A stretch of DNA of 64,000 bases from Phytoamicus setariae (GTDB lineage: Bacteria > Pseudomonadota > Alphaproteobacteria > Rhizobiales > Rhizobiaceae): positions 186,001 through 250,000 of the forward strand of contig NZ_JAEQNC010000006.1 in NCBI RefSeq assembly GCF_016722925.1, written 5' to 3'. The notes beneath the pieces are model-generated. The model saw nothing but the letters and a program-made list of their open reading frames with translations, had not been told where the DNA came from and did not search any database. Shown here piece by piece: positions 31,239 to 39,915 of the stretch (position 1 is the stretch's first letter; each line of letters begins with the position of its first letter). Position numbers and translations under genes: made by a program.

Positions 31239-31263
31239 GACTTCCCTGAGCGTATGGGAAGTC
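31239..31263. terminator. Bidirectional terminator-like hairpin, TauE/holB
   Basis: A perfect 8-bp stem GACTTCCC / GGGAAGTC with a 9-base loop, in the 44-base gap between two convergent genes. It lacks a long T run. Confidence 0.6.
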
Positions 31264-31273
31264 AGCCGCAGGA

Positions 31274-32308
31274 TCAAATGGCGGCAGCCAACTCGCCGAG
31301 AGTGGTCAGCACTGTCTGCTTTCGGTCGAGATTGTAGGCGTCCGAAATGTTGAACCGGTCTGTAATCGTCCGCTGCAGCATCGACAGCGCGTAAGCCGCG
31401 TTTATGTCGTTGGCAAGTGCAGCCTCGCGCGCCCGCTCGGTGACGAATTGACCGAGATGGTCGAGGAAGAACTGGTAGAGCGTATCGTGGTCTTTTTGCG
31501 TTACCGCGTCGGCGAGTTTGTGCATTGCCTTGCGTTGCGCCGGTCCTTGCTGTTTGAGGATCGCATCGAATACATCGAGAATTTCAAGCCCACCATAATT
31601 CACCAGTTTGATCGCCTGAGAGGCGCTTCCGCCAGCAAGCGCCAGAACCCTGTCGCGTTGTCCGGGGGGGACGTTGATGTTGAGATGGCCGAGCGCGGCG
31701 ATCAGATCGGGTTCGTCCAGCGGCCGCAACATCAATGGCAGGCAACGGGAGCGGATGGTCGGCAAAAGCTTGCCCGGCGCGTGCGACAAGACAAGAAACA
31801 GCGAGCGACGCGGCGGTTCTTCCAGGATTTTGAGGATGGCGTTGGCGGCACTGCGGTTCATATCATCAGCGGTGTCGAGAATGACGATGCGCCAATTGCC
31901 GGTGCCGGATGTCTGCGAAAAGAACTTTCCAGCCCTGCGGATCTCGTCGACCGTGATGATGGACTTGAGTTTGCCCGTCTTGGGATCGGTTGGCCTGCTG
32001 ATATGCAGCACATTGTGAGATGCACCGGCAGCGATCTGGCGGAATATCGGTGAATCCCGGTCCGGCATTTCCATCTGCGTCGGTGCTTCCGTCGGCTCGG
32101 GGTGTTTCAATACATGATTGGCGAAACGAAACGCCAGCGTCGCCTTCCCGATACCCTCGGGGCCCTCGATCAGGATGGCGTGATGGCCTTTGCCCGAACC
32201 GTATGCTTGCGCAAGAAAGCTCTGGGCCGCGTCGTGGCCGAAAAGGTTGGTGTTTTCCGCCGGTGCAATCGCCCCGTCGAGCACCTGGCTCTGAACTTCA
32301 TTGCTCAC
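31274..32308 (-). CDS. holB: DNA polymerase III subunit delta'
   Basis: Clamp-loader subunit. The 344-residue AAA+ protein has [21 protein letters not shown] near residue 40 (Walker A) and the sensor region [26 protein letters not shown] near 145, followed by [15 protein letters not shown]. Its start overlaps the tmk stop by four bases, so the two are translationally coupled (tmk-holB). The order rlpA-dac-tmk-holB is usual in rhizobia. Confidence 0.94.
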   Translation of the reverse strand: MSNEVQSQVLDGAIAPAENTNLFGHDAAQSFLAQAYGSGKGHHAILIEGPEGIGKATLAFRFANHVLKHPEPTEAPTQMEMPDRDSPIFRQIAAGASHNVLHISRPTDPKTGKLKSIITVDEIRRAGKFFSQTSGTGNWRIVILDTADDMNRSAANAILKILEEPPRRSLFLVLSHAPGKLLPTIRSRCLPLMLRPLDEPDLIAALGHLNINVPPGQRDRVLALAGGSASQAIKLVNYGGLEILDVFDAILKQQGPAQRKAMHKLADAVTQKDHDTLYQFFLDHLGQFVTERAREAALANDINAAYALSMLQRTITDRFNISDAYNLDRKQTVLTTLGELAAAI

Positions 32309-32991
32309 GCGCTGCCGGTCTCCTTGACCCTGGAAGAATGGATGGGCAGCAGCGGTTCGATGATGGACAACACTCTGTCGGCGATATGCTCCGCCAGCCC
32401 GGATGCATCGACGACCCGGCAGCGCAAAGGCTCTCGGTCCGCGATGTCGAGAAAGGCCTCGCGGCGCTTCTCGTGAGTGTCGAGTTCTTCCTTTTCGAAG
32501 CGGTCAGGCGTTTGCGGCCCATTTCCCATCTCCGCCCTCGCCTTGGCGCGCCGGAGCCCTTCAACGGCAGGCAGATCCAGAATGATGGTGCAATCCGGCA
32601 TGACGCCATTGACTGCAATGCGCTCCAGATTCTTGATGAAGTCAGGCTCGAGGTTGCCCGTAATACCCTGATAGACCCGGGACGAATCGATGAACCGGTC
32701 GCAAAGTACGACTGCGCCGCTTTGCAGGGCCGGACGGATGACCTCTTCCACATGGTCGTTTCGCGCGGCCGCAAAGAGCATAGCCTCCATGCGGGTTCCA
32801 TATTCCTCGGCAGCACCCGACAGCAGCACGTGGCGCACGGCTTCGGCGCCTGGAGAGCCGCCCGGTTCGCGGGTCACCAGCACATCTATGCCTTGGCGGC
32901 GGAGACGATCGGCGAGCAGTCGGATCTGGGTACTCTTGCCAGTCCCCTCGCCGCCTTCGAATGTCACAAAGAGACCCTGTTTAGATCGCAC
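32305..32991 (-). CDS. tmk: Thymidylate kinase
   Basis: Phosphorylates dTMP to dTDP. The 228 residues show the P-loop [19 protein letters not shown] near residue 8, the DR(E/Y)-type motif [15 protein letters not shown] near 38, the [13 protein letters not shown] segment near 95, and the lid region near 145. It follows the carboxypeptidase gene by 62 bases and overlaps holB. Identification is secure. Confidence 0.96.
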   Translation of the reverse strand: MRSKQGLFVTFEGGEGTGKSTQIRLLADRLRRQGIDVLVTREPGGSPGAEAVRHVLLSGAAEEYGTRMEAMLFAAARNDHVEEVIRPALQSGAVVLCDRFIDSSRVYQGITGNLEPDFIKNLERIAVNGVMPDCTIILDLPAVEGLRRAKARAEMGNGPQTPDRFEKEELDTHEKRREAFLDIADREPLRCRVVDASGLAEHIADRVLSIIEPLLPIHSSRVKETGSA

Positions 32992-33053
32992 CAGCCTGTC
33001 CGTTCAAAATCCGGGCGTCATCAAATGTCTGACGCTATCTCGCGGCTACACTG

Positions 33054-34220
33054 TCACAGCCAGAAAAACAACAATTCCTTCAAGCCGTCAAAGGCTTTGG
33101 AGGTTAGCGTGCCAGTCCCTACCGCCCGCACCGCGTGTACGGCGACATCACTGACAGGGCGTTCACCCACGCTAATGGTCATCGTGCCTATGCGCTGGCC
33201 GGGCGCAATTGGCGCCTTCAAGGGCCACGTATACGTTATCCTTGCGCGAATTCTGTCGGGATTGTCCACCGGGACATAGATATCGACATTCGCATCTGCC
33301 TGCAGCGGCACGTGGCTTGAATCGCCGCCGAAAACCGGAGCTTCCGCGACAACCTCACCCTTGCTGAAAACGGTGTGCCGTACGAAGCTCGTCAAGCCCC
33401 AATTGAGTACCCTTCGCGTTTCCTCGCTACGCTCCTTGTCGCTGCTCAGCCCGCTCATGGCAAGGAACAGGCGCGTTCCGTCGCGCTGGACCGTTGCGAC
33501 GACGGCATAACCGGATCCCTCGGCAAAACCCACAGCCATGCCATCGACCCCGATATTCATGGCTACGAAAGGATTCTTGTTGCGCTGCCTGATCTTGTTC
33601 CATTCGAAGTCGGCTTGCGAGTAAAGCTTGAAATAGTCTGGATACTGCGTGTGAATATGCCGGGCAATCGTAACGAGATCGCGCATCGATGTCTTATTCG
33701 CCGGATTAGGCAGCCCATTGGAGTTGCCAAGTACCGATTTTTGCAGGTCAAGTTCTGCGATACGCTTGTTCAGCAGTTCGGTGAATGCCGCTTCCGTGCC
33801 GGCGAGCCCCTCACCGAGGATGATACAAGCATCGTTGGCAGAATGGACGATGACGCCCTGTAGCAGATCGCTGACCATGATACTGGAATTGAGCGCCGCA
33901 AACATCGTCGAGGTGCGCGACAATGCGCCTCCCGTGCGCCAGGCATACTCGGAAACCTTGAACTGGGCATCCGGACGCAGTCGACCCTGCTGAAGTTCAT
34001 TGAAGACATATTCGGCGGTGAAAAGCTTGGCCAGCGAAGCTGGTGGGATGAGCGCATCCTCGTCCTTGGCTAGCAGGACAGTGCCCGTACTGTCCTCGAT
34101 AAGGAAGAGTTGCTTTGCCTTCGTTTCAAACAGCGCCGTTTGTGCCAAGGCGCCCGACGCCGGGGCAAACCCTGCAAGCAGCCAGAAAACGACGACAAAA
34201 TGTCTTACGAAGGTCGGCAA
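33054..34220 (-). CDS. D-alanyl-D-alanine carboxypeptidase-like protein (PBP5 family) without KTG
   Basis: An exported peptidase S11 family protein of 388 residues with an N-terminal signal peptide (FVVVFWLLAGFAPASGALA). The acylation motif PPASLAKLFTAEY (S-x-x-K) and the second motif VHSANDACI (S-x-N) are present. At the third motif, normally K-T/S-G, the sequence is DGMAVGFAEGSGY, i.e. Ala229-Val230-Gly231. The replaced lysine is usually required for carboxypeptidase activity, so this protein may have altered or no hydrolytic activity, or act as a binding protein. A C-terminal beta-rich domain (PBP5_C type) follows. The gene lies between rlpA and tmk. Confidence 0.87.
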   Translation of the reverse strand: MPTFVRHFVVVFWLLAGFAPASGALAQTALFETKAKQLFLIEDSTGTVLLAKDEDALIPPASLAKLFTAEYVFNELQQGRLRPDAQFKVSEYAWRTGGALSRTSTMFAALNSSIMVSDLLQGVIVHSANDACIILGEGLAGTEAAFTELLNKRIAELDLQKSVLGNSNGLPNPANKTSMRDLVTIARHIHTQYPDYFKLYSQADFEWNKIRQRNKNPFVAMNIGVDGMAVGFAEGSGYAVVATVQRDGTRLFLAMSGLSSDKERSEETRRVLNWGLTSFVRHTVFSKGEVVAEAPVFGGDSSHVPLQADANVDIYVPVDNPDRIRARITYTWPLKAPIAPGQRIGTMTISVGERPVSDVAVHAVRAVGTGTLTSKAFDGLKELLFFWL

Positions 34221-34299
34221 ATTCTCTCCCTGGGAAATGTTTGCATGGCAATAATGAACTGAAATTGCTGCTGCAACAAGTCCGGAGTGAATTCGTCGC

Positions 34300-35310
34300 C
34301 TACTGGCTTGCGATGTTCCTACGCAACTCCGACTGGCGAATGCTCTCCGGTGTCAACTGTTCATTGGACGCGAGAATGACTTCAAAAGGGCTGCTGGCTT
34401 CGTTGATTCGAGCTTCGACATATGCCGACAGAGCACCGTTGTTGCTCTCGTAGACAACCGGGCGGTCCGCGGGATACGGGCCGAACTCAGGCAACATGAC
34501 GAACTGCTCGAACTCGGCCAGGGCCTGCAAAGCAGCAGGATCGGCGGTCGATTGTAGCGCTGTTGCAGCGGAATGATATTCGACCTGTGCCTGCAGCGTG
34601 TTGTCCGGAACTTTCAAGCGCTTCTCGTTTGATGCGACCATGACGCCGGTGGCAATTTCGCCCTGTGGGTTGAAGCGCTTGATGCGATCGCCCTTGCGCG
34701 AGAATGAAGCCATCAGGAACGGCATGTCGCGCCCGTCCATGCGCGCCCTGCCAACATATTGCACCCGCACCACGCCGGTGCCGTGATGCTGCAGGTCCAG
34801 CATGTCGGCGGCTTTGTTGGAAAGGTCGATGATACGCCCAGGATGATAAGGACCGCGATCATTGACGCGTACGATGACAGAGTCGCCGCTCGCCACGTTG
34901 GTCACGCGCGCATAGCTCGGCAGCGGAAACGTCGGATGGGCGGCAGAGAGATGGTATTGGTCGTAGACCTCGCCGTTGGCGGTCAACCGGCCGTGAAAGG
35001 CGGAGCCGTACCAGGAGGCAGTGCCGACTTTGTCGTACTTCTTGTCTTCCTTCGGCGCGTACCACTTGCCCTTGACTTGATAAGGCTTGCCGACGATGTC
35101 GCGGCCGCCACCCTTGGGTACGTTGCGCCCGGTATACACGCGCGGGCTGGCCTTGACACCATATTCCTTCTCGGAAAAGTATTCCTTGCTGCGCTTGGTC
35201 GTCTGGCGTTTCGTCGACGTGCCGCAGGATGCGACTGTCGCGCACATGAGCCCGAGAAGAAGCCACTTTGCCCCTCGCCCCCAGAGTGCTGCATTGTTGT
35301 TTTTTTTCAT
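34300..35310 (-). CDS. rlpA: RlpA-like septal lipoprotein
   Basis: A 336-residue lipoprotein: signal peptide with lipobox VASC near residue 29, then a double-psi beta-barrel domain at about 95-185 (GTASWYGSAFHGRLTANGEVYDQ, then LPSYARVTNVASGDSVIVRVNDRGPYHPGRIIDLSNKAA). In Pseudomonas RlpA is a lytic transglycosylase for denuded glycan strands at the septum. No SPOR domain is obvious at the C-terminus, which is an alpha-helical and low-complexity stretch. It heads the leftward rlpA-dac-tmk-holB group. Confidence 0.92.
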   Translation of the reverse strand: MKKNNNAALWGRGAKWLLLGLMCATVASCGTSTKRQTTKRSKEYFSEKEYGVKASPRVYTGRNVPKGGGRDIVGKPYQVKGKWYAPKEDKKYDKVGTASWYGSAFHGRLTANGEVYDQYHLSAAHPTFPLPSYARVTNVASGDSVIVRVNDRGPYHPGRIIDLSNKAADMLDLQHHGTGVVRVQYVGRARMDGRDMPFLMASFSRKGDRIKRFNPQGEIATGVMVASNEKRLKVPDNTLQAQVEYHSAATALQSTADPAALQALAEFEQFVMLPEFGPYPADRPVVYESNNGALSAYVEARINEASSPFEVILASNEQLTPESIRQSELRRNIASQ

Positions 35311-35554
35311 GCGTCCCGCGCCGCTGTTTCTTTCATTCCGTCATGAGGGCGTCCACGCCGCCCGGCGAACGCACCCTCATTAACCACACTTGGTGAAAAT
35401 GATGCCAACAACTAGGCGGAATTGCGAACGGTTTCCGCAAATGGGACGGAATTTCGAATGTTATGGTTTTCAAAGGGTTAACCGGCGGGGGAATTGGCAC
35501 CCTTCAGCGCTCCAACATTAACGCTGCTACTGGCACCATCTCAGGGTTGTGTTA

Positions 35555-35583
35555 TTGACAGCCAAAGGGCAATGGCTAATATC
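35555..35583 (+). promoter_or_regulatory. Possible sigma-70 promoter in the rlpA-DUF937 gap
   Basis: TTGACA, 17 bases, then AATATC, 40 bases before the DUF937 start codon. The -35 is perfect; the -10 is poor. The rest of the 312-base gap (35311-35622) between the divergent rlpA and DUF937 genes shows no gene or clear repeat. Confidence 0.4.
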
Positions 35584-35622
35584 CGAGATCGGGGTGTGAA
35601 CCACGTAGACGGAGGATTGAAC

Positions 35623-35970
35623 ATGAGTCTGCTGGACAACATCGGCAACCTAATTAGCGATGCAATGGCTGGAAAACAGATCGACCTGATGTCTCTCGCG
35701 CAACAAGCCTTGGGCAACTCTGGCGGCATGGCACAGATACTCAATCAGTTGCAACAGGCTGGCCTGGGTGAGCAGGTCTCGTCATGGCTTGGCAATAGCG
35801 GCAATCTCCCGATCTCGGCGGAGCAGATAAAGGCCGCTTTGGGAAATGAGCAACTGGCGAATCTGGCTGCTTCGCTCGGGATCGATATCAATCAGGTGGC
35901 AAGCGTGCTTTCGCAGCAGCTGCCTGATGCGGTCGACAAGGCAAGTCCGAACGGGCAGCTCGATTCCTGA
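35623..35970 (+). CDS. DUF937 (YidB family) protein
   Basis: A 115-residue cytoplasmic protein rich in Gln, Leu and Gly. The segments MSLLDNIGNLISDAMAGKQ and LGEQVSSWLGNSGNLPISAEQIKAALGNEQLANLAASLGID, then VLSQQLPDAVDKASPNG, are diagnostic of the YidB/DUF937 family, whose function is not established. Start ATG at 35623 with GGAGG eight bases upstream. A small secreted-protein gene follows 57 bases downstream and may be co-transcribed. Confidence 0.85.
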   Translation: MSLLDNIGNLISDAMAGKQIDLMSLAQQALGNSGGMAQILNQLQQAGLGEQVSSWLGNSGNLPISAEQIKAALGNEQLANLAASLGIDINQVASVLSQQLPDAVDKASPNGQLDS

Positions 35971-36027
35971 CAGCCCACCACTCAACAGGCCGGAATATCC
36001 CGGTCCAATCTGACAAGAGGTAAGAGA

Positions 36028-36462
36028 ATGTCGACGAAACTCCTTCTCTCTGCATGCGGTGTGGTGCTCGCGGCCTTGGCTTTCAGCCAGCCTGCCAACG
36101 CGCTGACCATGAAAGAGTGCAGCGCCAAGTACAAGACCGCGAAAGCTGATGGTTCCGACCAGGGTCTGAAGTGGAATGATTTCCGAACCAAATTCTGCGG
36201 CGATGATGCAACGGCCGAACCGGAGGTCTCGCTTGACAGCAACGAGGAGCCCGCCAAGCCGACAGCCAAGGCACCGAGGGGCGTAATGTTCCCCTCGAAG
36301 GTCTCTGCCAAGTATTCGTCTGAAACGGCCGGCAAGGCACGCCTGCACACCTGCGTGGATGCCTATCACGAAAACAAGAAGAACAACACGCTCAACGGCC
36401 TGAAGTGGATTCAGAAGGGCGGCGGCTATTACAGCCTCTGCAATGCCAAGCTCAAGAGCTGA
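36028..36462 (+). CDS. Small exported protein with two Cys-Lys-rich repeats
   Basis: A 144-residue protein with a signal peptide (MSTKLLLSACGVVLAALAFSQPANA). Two similar units follow: MKECSAKYKTAK, then GLKWNDFRTKFCG at residues 28-60, and LHTCVDAYHENKKNNTLNGLKWIQKGGGYYSLC at about 108-140, each with two cysteines and a GLKW motif. The repeats resemble PsiF-like segments; the linker is rich in Glu, Pro and Lys. Probably a periplasmic protein typical of rhizobia. No function can be given. GAGGTAAGAG precedes the start. Confidence 0.78.
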   Translation: MSTKLLLSACGVVLAALAFSQPANALTMKECSAKYKTAKADGSDQGLKWNDFRTKFCGDDATAEPEVSLDSNEEPAKPTAKAPRGVMFPSKVSAKYSSETAGKARLHTCVDAYHENKKNNTLNGLKWIQKGGGYYSLCNAKLKS

Positions 36463-36673
36463 TAAGGCATGTTTTTGGATTAAATGCGCCCCGGATTTCG
36501 AGCGATCGGTCGGAGCGCAGTTGTTTTGATGGCCTCAACGAAGTCTGCTGGCCCGGTTGACGTGATCATCAAAGCTGGTAAAAGGCGTTCGCGCTCGAAT
36601 GTTGCTTGCTTGGGGGCTCCGATTTCCGATTAGGGTTTCGCGCCAGTGTAATGGCAAGCAAATACCATGTGCT

Positions 36674-36763
36674 GGATGGGTGTCCGAGTGGTTTAAGGAA
36701 CCGGTCTTGAAAACCGGCGTGCGGGAAACCGTACCGTGGGTTCGAATCCCACCCCATCCGCCA
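36674..36763 (+). tRNA. tRNA-Ser (anticodon UGA)
   Basis: A 90-base cloverleaf with a long class II variable arm. The acceptor stem GGATGGG pairs with CCCATCC, followed by G and an encoded CCA. The anticodon stem CCGGT/ACCGG holds loop CTTGAAA with anticodon TGA at 36708-36710. The T arm contains GTGGGTTCGAATCCCAC. The 210 bases upstream hold no gene. Confidence 0.97.
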
Positions 36764-36950
36764 GAAGAAGTCAGGTACCGGCAAGTCTGTTTCGCTATAG
36801 AACGATGGCTCCGGGCGTTAATTTTTCGGTAACCGTTCAGGCTGATGATGCAGGACGGTCATGTGCAGATAGACTGAACTGTTCGGCACCGAGTGGAAAA
36901 GCCAAACGCAACCGATCAGATCTGTGACGGAAATTTCGAAAGCCATAGCG

Positions 36951-37973
36951 ATGCCCTATTCCAACAGTTCATCCCTGCCGCGCGCCAAAAAGTCGGCGCT
37001 GAGTGTACTGGCTCTTTTGGGATTGGTGGTCGGATCAGGCTGCACGACTGCTAGCCTCGATGACCTCGCTCCGTCCACCGCAATTTCCCCCAAACTCGCC
37101 CGGGAGGTGAAGGCCAAGGGCTTTCGCGAGCAGGACGCAGTACTCGTGCGTATTTTCAAGGAAGAAAGCGAACTCGAGGTCTGGAAGAAAAAAGCGTCTG
37201 GCCAGTATGCGCTTTTCAAGACGTACCCGATTTGCCGTTGGTCCGGCAAGCTTGGGCCGAAAAAGAAAAACGGCGACCGGCAGGCTCCGGAAGGGTTCTA
37301 TCAGGTGTCGACAGGCATGCTGAACCCGAAATCGCAGTATTATCTCTCGTTCAATCTGGGATATCCAAATCGTCTCGAAGATGCACTGGGGTATTCAGGC
37401 GAAGCGTTGATGGTGCATGGCGCTTGCTCGTCCTCGGGCTGCTATGCGATGTCCGATCAGGGCGTGTCCGAAATCTATGCTCTTGCCAACAAGGCATTGC
37501 GGAGCGGTCAGCAGCAGTTTCAGGTACAGGCCTATCCCTTCCGCATGAGCACAGCCAACATGAGCCGCCACACCGGCGACCCGAACATGGCGTTCTGGCG
37601 CGACCTCAAGGTGGGCTACGACAGCTTTGGTCGCACAAAGCAGGAACTCAAGATTTCAACCTGCGGCGGTCGCTATGTCGTGAACAAGAATTTTCCAAGC
37701 GGCGAGCCGACCGATCCACTCGCCGCTTGTCCGGCCGACATCAACCAGACCGATTCCAGCTTGCTGACGGCGTCGACCACACAGGAACACAAGACGCCTG
37801 AAGTCGTGACCTCCTATGCCAGTGCGTATGCCGATGGCGGCATGCACAGCAGTTTTCGCCAGCAATTGAAGGATCTCGGCGCCAAGCGCATGGCGGCTCG
37901 CGTCTCTACGATCAAATATCCCATCAGCCGGCCGGAGGCCGCATTGTCGGATCCGTTCGAACGTCACGACTAA
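36951..37973 (+). CDS. L,D-transpeptidase (YkuD domain) family protein
   Basis: An exported peptidoglycan cross-linking or remodelling enzyme candidate of about 340 residues. The N-terminus has a hydrophobic signal (SALSVLALLGLVVGSGC) with a lipobox-like end. The YkuD catalytic motif is HGACSSSGCYAMSD at about residues 155-168, with catalytic His and Cys in the usual H-x-n-S-x-G-C order; DRQAPEGFYQVSTGML lies before it. The C-terminal third is not recognisable. The start may be ATG 36951 or GTG 36924; neither has a strong ribosome-binding site. Confidence 0.88.
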   Translation: MPYSNSSSLPRAKKSALSVLALLGLVVGSGCTTASLDDLAPSTAISPKLAREVKAKGFREQDAVLVRIFKEESELEVWKKKASGQYALFKTYPICRWSGKLGPKKKNGDRQAPEGFYQVSTGMLNPKSQYYLSFNLGYPNRLEDALGYSGEALMVHGACSSSGCYAMSDQGVSEIYALANKALRSGQQQFQVQAYPFRMSTANMSRHTGDPNMAFWRDLKVGYDSFGRTKQELKISTCGGRYVVNKNFPSGEPTDPLAACPADINQTDSSLLTASTTQEHKTPEVVTSYASAYADGGMHSSFRQQLKDLGAKRMAARVSTIKYPISRPEAALSDPFERHD

Positions 37974-38015
37974 GGCTGCAGCGTTCGCATAGCATCGGCA
38001 TGTTTGTTGGCAAGA

Positions 38016-38756
38016 CTACTGCGTATCGAACCGTAGTGCGATCCGATCGGCCGCAAAGATCGTCCGGGAGTACTGGATCGGCATCTGTACGAGATCCGTA
38101 TTGACCGACGTGGCTTCTAGCACGACCGAACCTGCGCCGATTCTCAGATGGGACGCTTCCTCTGCCGTAGCCAGGCGCCCTGCGACTTCGGTCGAAAGCC
38201 GGATATAGTCGGCAACACCTTGTTCCGCAAATGCGCGTGTCACCGAGCGGTGATGCGCGATAAGTGTAGCCATATCCGGGAACCGCGTGGCGGAAAACCA
38301 GGCTGTTGCATAGGATACTGCTTGCTGATCGGCAAAACTGACGATCTGAACACGCAAGCCCAGTTCCTCATCCGATAATCGCAATGCATGTGCCACATCC
38401 TTTGGCGCGACGGACTGTTCCGAGCCGATGACGGTCATCGCGATCTCGTTTGCCTGTTTTGCCAATCCCTCCGAAAATCGGGCGCGCCGCGCAATCGGGA
38501 ACACCAGCTTTTCACGCCGCTTTATCATTGTGCCGCGTCCCTGCACCCGGCTCAGCATCCCCTCTTCGACAAGCGCTGCGATGGCGCTACGGACGGTATG
38601 GCGATTGACGCCGAAGCGTTGCGCCAGAACGGTTTCCGGCGGCACCATGCCGGTTTCGTCAAAATCTCCGGCAAGCACCGACCTGCTGATTGCATCGGCA
38701 ATCTGTTTCCAGGCTGAGATGCCGCTATGGCGGTCGATCACGTAATTTTCGTTCAT
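38016..38756 (-). CDS. phnF: GntR/HutC family regulator of phosphonate utilisation
   Basis: A 246-residue repressor: N-terminal winged helix (SAWKQIADAISRSVLAGDF, LAQRFGVNRHTVRSAIAALVEEGMLSRVQGRGTMI at residues 12-75) and C-terminal UTRA ligand-binding domain. It is divergent from phnG with an 81-base gap holding a Pho box and a palindromic operator, the usual PhnF arrangement. It probably represses the phn genes until a phosphonate-related or phosphate signal appears. The first base pairs of the Pho box overlap its own start codon. Confidence 0.92.
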   Translation of the reverse strand: MNENYVIDRHSGISAWKQIADAISRSVLAGDFDETGMVPPETVLAQRFGVNRHTVRSAIAALVEEGMLSRVQGRGTMIKRREKLVFPIARRARFSEGLAKQANEIAMTVIGSEQSVAPKDVAHALRLSDEELGLRVQIVSFADQQAVSYATAWFSATRFPDMATLIAHHRSVTRAFAEQGVADYIRLSTEVAGRLATAEEASHLRIGAGSVVLEATSVNTDLVQMPIQYSRTIFAADRIALRFDTQ

Positions 38757-38783
38757 GTCACATGCCTGTCACGTGGCTGATCT
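38755..38783 (+). promoter_or_regulatory. Pho box upstream of phnG
   Basis: Three 7-base repeats with an 11-base period: ATGTCAC-atgc-CTGTCAC-gtgg-CTGATCT, matching the PhoB consensus CTGTCAT with 4-base spacers. It ends 54 bases before the phnG start. It predicts induction of phnGHIJKL at low phosphate. Confidence 0.8.
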
Positions 38784-38795
38784 AACAGATGCAAT

Positions 38796-38823
38796 ATGTC
38801 TAGTTATCTAGACCAATAGACAT
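38796..38823. promoter_or_regulatory. PhnF-type operator, nested palindromes
   Basis: GTCTAG-TTAT-CTAGAC (38798-38813) is a perfect palindrome. ATGTCTA (38796-38802) also pairs perfectly with TAGACAT (38817-38823). This makes three TAGAC units, two direct and one inverted, between the Pho box and phnG. The TAGACCA part resembles the mycobacterial PhnF site TGGTATAGACCA. Binding by PhnF is inferred from position and similarity. Confidence 0.65.
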
Positions 38824-38837
38824 CTGGAGTAAAGATA

Positions 38838-39302
38838 ATGTCAACGGAAAGACGCCTGGACGAAGGCCTGGAGAGGCGACGCCGGACCATGGAAGTCCTG
38901 GCGCGAGCCGATGAGAAAGAGCTCGCTGCGGCGTGGTCTGCACTGGGTAATCCTCCCGATTTTACTGCGGTGCGCGGCCCCGAAACCGGCCTGGTGATGG
39001 TGCGCGGCCGCATCGGTGGCGGCGGTTCCCCATTCAATCTCGGCGAGACGTCGGTCAGCCGTGCCACGATCCGTCTTGAAACCGGCGAGATCGGCCATGG
39101 CCACGTCCTGGGTCTCTCCCGGAAAAGCGCTGAGCTAATCGCATTGTTCGATGCCCTTGCGCAACGCCCGGAACTGGCCGGCGCGGTCGATGACCTGGTG
39201 CTGCGTGTGTCGGATCGCCTTGCTGACGAGGATGCGCGCGAAAAACGGCGCACGGCGGCGACCAAGGTTGAATTCTTTACTATGGTTCGGGGAGACGATT
39301 GA
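38838..39302 (+). CDS. phnG: C-P lyase core complex subunit PhnG
   Basis: A 154-residue subunit of the PhnGHIJ complex which, with PhnI, exchanges adenine of ATP for methylphosphonate. Family features are RRRTMEVLARADEKELAAAW near residue 11, VRGPETGLVMVRGRIGGGGSPFNLGE near 46, and LETGEIGHGHVLGLSRKSAEL near 80. The TGATG junction with phnH (one base overlap) indicates coupling. Confidence 0.95.
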   Translation: MSTERRLDEGLERRRRTMEVLARADEKELAAAWSALGNPPDFTAVRGPETGLVMVRGRIGGGGSPFNLGETSVSRATIRLETGEIGHGHVLGLSRKSAELIALFDALAQRPELAGAVDDLVLRVSDRLADEDAREKRRTAATKVEFFTMVRGDD

Positions 39303-39913
39303 TGGCTTACCAGAACACAGCCTATGTCGGCGGGTTCGACAGTCCCGTATTTCAGTCGCAGGCGGTCTTCAAGGCGCTGATGGACGGCATGGCCCAGCCG
39401 GGCAGCCTGCAGGTGCTCGACGTGAATGTTGCGCCCCCGGCCGCCATGGGTGTTGCGGCTGGCGCAATCGCCCTTGCTCTTTGCGACCACGACACACCAG
39501 TCTACCTGTCGATGCCGCTGGTTGAAGCGGCATTGCCGGCATGGTTGGCTTTCCAGACGGGTGCTTTGGTCACAGACGATCGCACGGAAGCCCATCTTGC
39601 CTTTCTAGATGTCACGAGCTGCCTTCCGCCGCTTTCCACCTTCTCGGCGGGCACGCAGGAATACCCCGATCGCTCCGCAACCATCGTGCTTGAACTACCG
39701 GCACTCTCCGGTGGCGAGCATGGTTATGTGCTCGAGGGACCGGGAATCGAGACCGAGGCGACCATCGCGCCGGTCGGCCTGCCCGACAGTTTTGAGGATC
39801 TCTGGCGCGCGAATGGCGCACTTTATCCGCGCGGCGTCGATCTCATCCTGAGCGCCGGAAAGAACATGCTGTGCCTGCCGCGAACGACCCGCATCCGCAG
39901 AGGGAGAAACTGA
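39302..39913 (+). CDS. phnH: C-P lyase core complex subunit PhnH
   Basis: A 203-residue subunit of the PhnGHIJ core. It begins MAYQNTAYVGGFDSPVFQSQ, with FKALMDGMAQPGSLQVLD next and GPGIETEATIAPVGLPDSF, then ALYPRGVDLILSAG near the C-terminus, all typical of PhnH. The ATG at 39302 overlaps the phnG stop; a TTG one codon upstream is less likely. Confidence 0.95.
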   Translation: MAYQNTAYVGGFDSPVFQSQAVFKALMDGMAQPGSLQVLDVNVAPPAAMGVAAGAIALALCDHDTPVYLSMPLVEAALPAWLAFQTGALVTDDRTEAHLAFLDVTSCLPPLSTFSAGTQEYPDRSATIVLELPALSGGEHGYVLEGPGIETEATIAPVGLPDSFEDLWRANGALYPRGVDLILSAGKNMLCLPRTTRIRRGRN

Positions 39914-39915
39914 TC

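Noticed and set aside
36569-36784. Small minus-strand frame containing WDSNPR and LKPLGHPS
   Set aside because: Classic false protein produced by translating the antisense of a tRNA gene, here tRNA-Ser.
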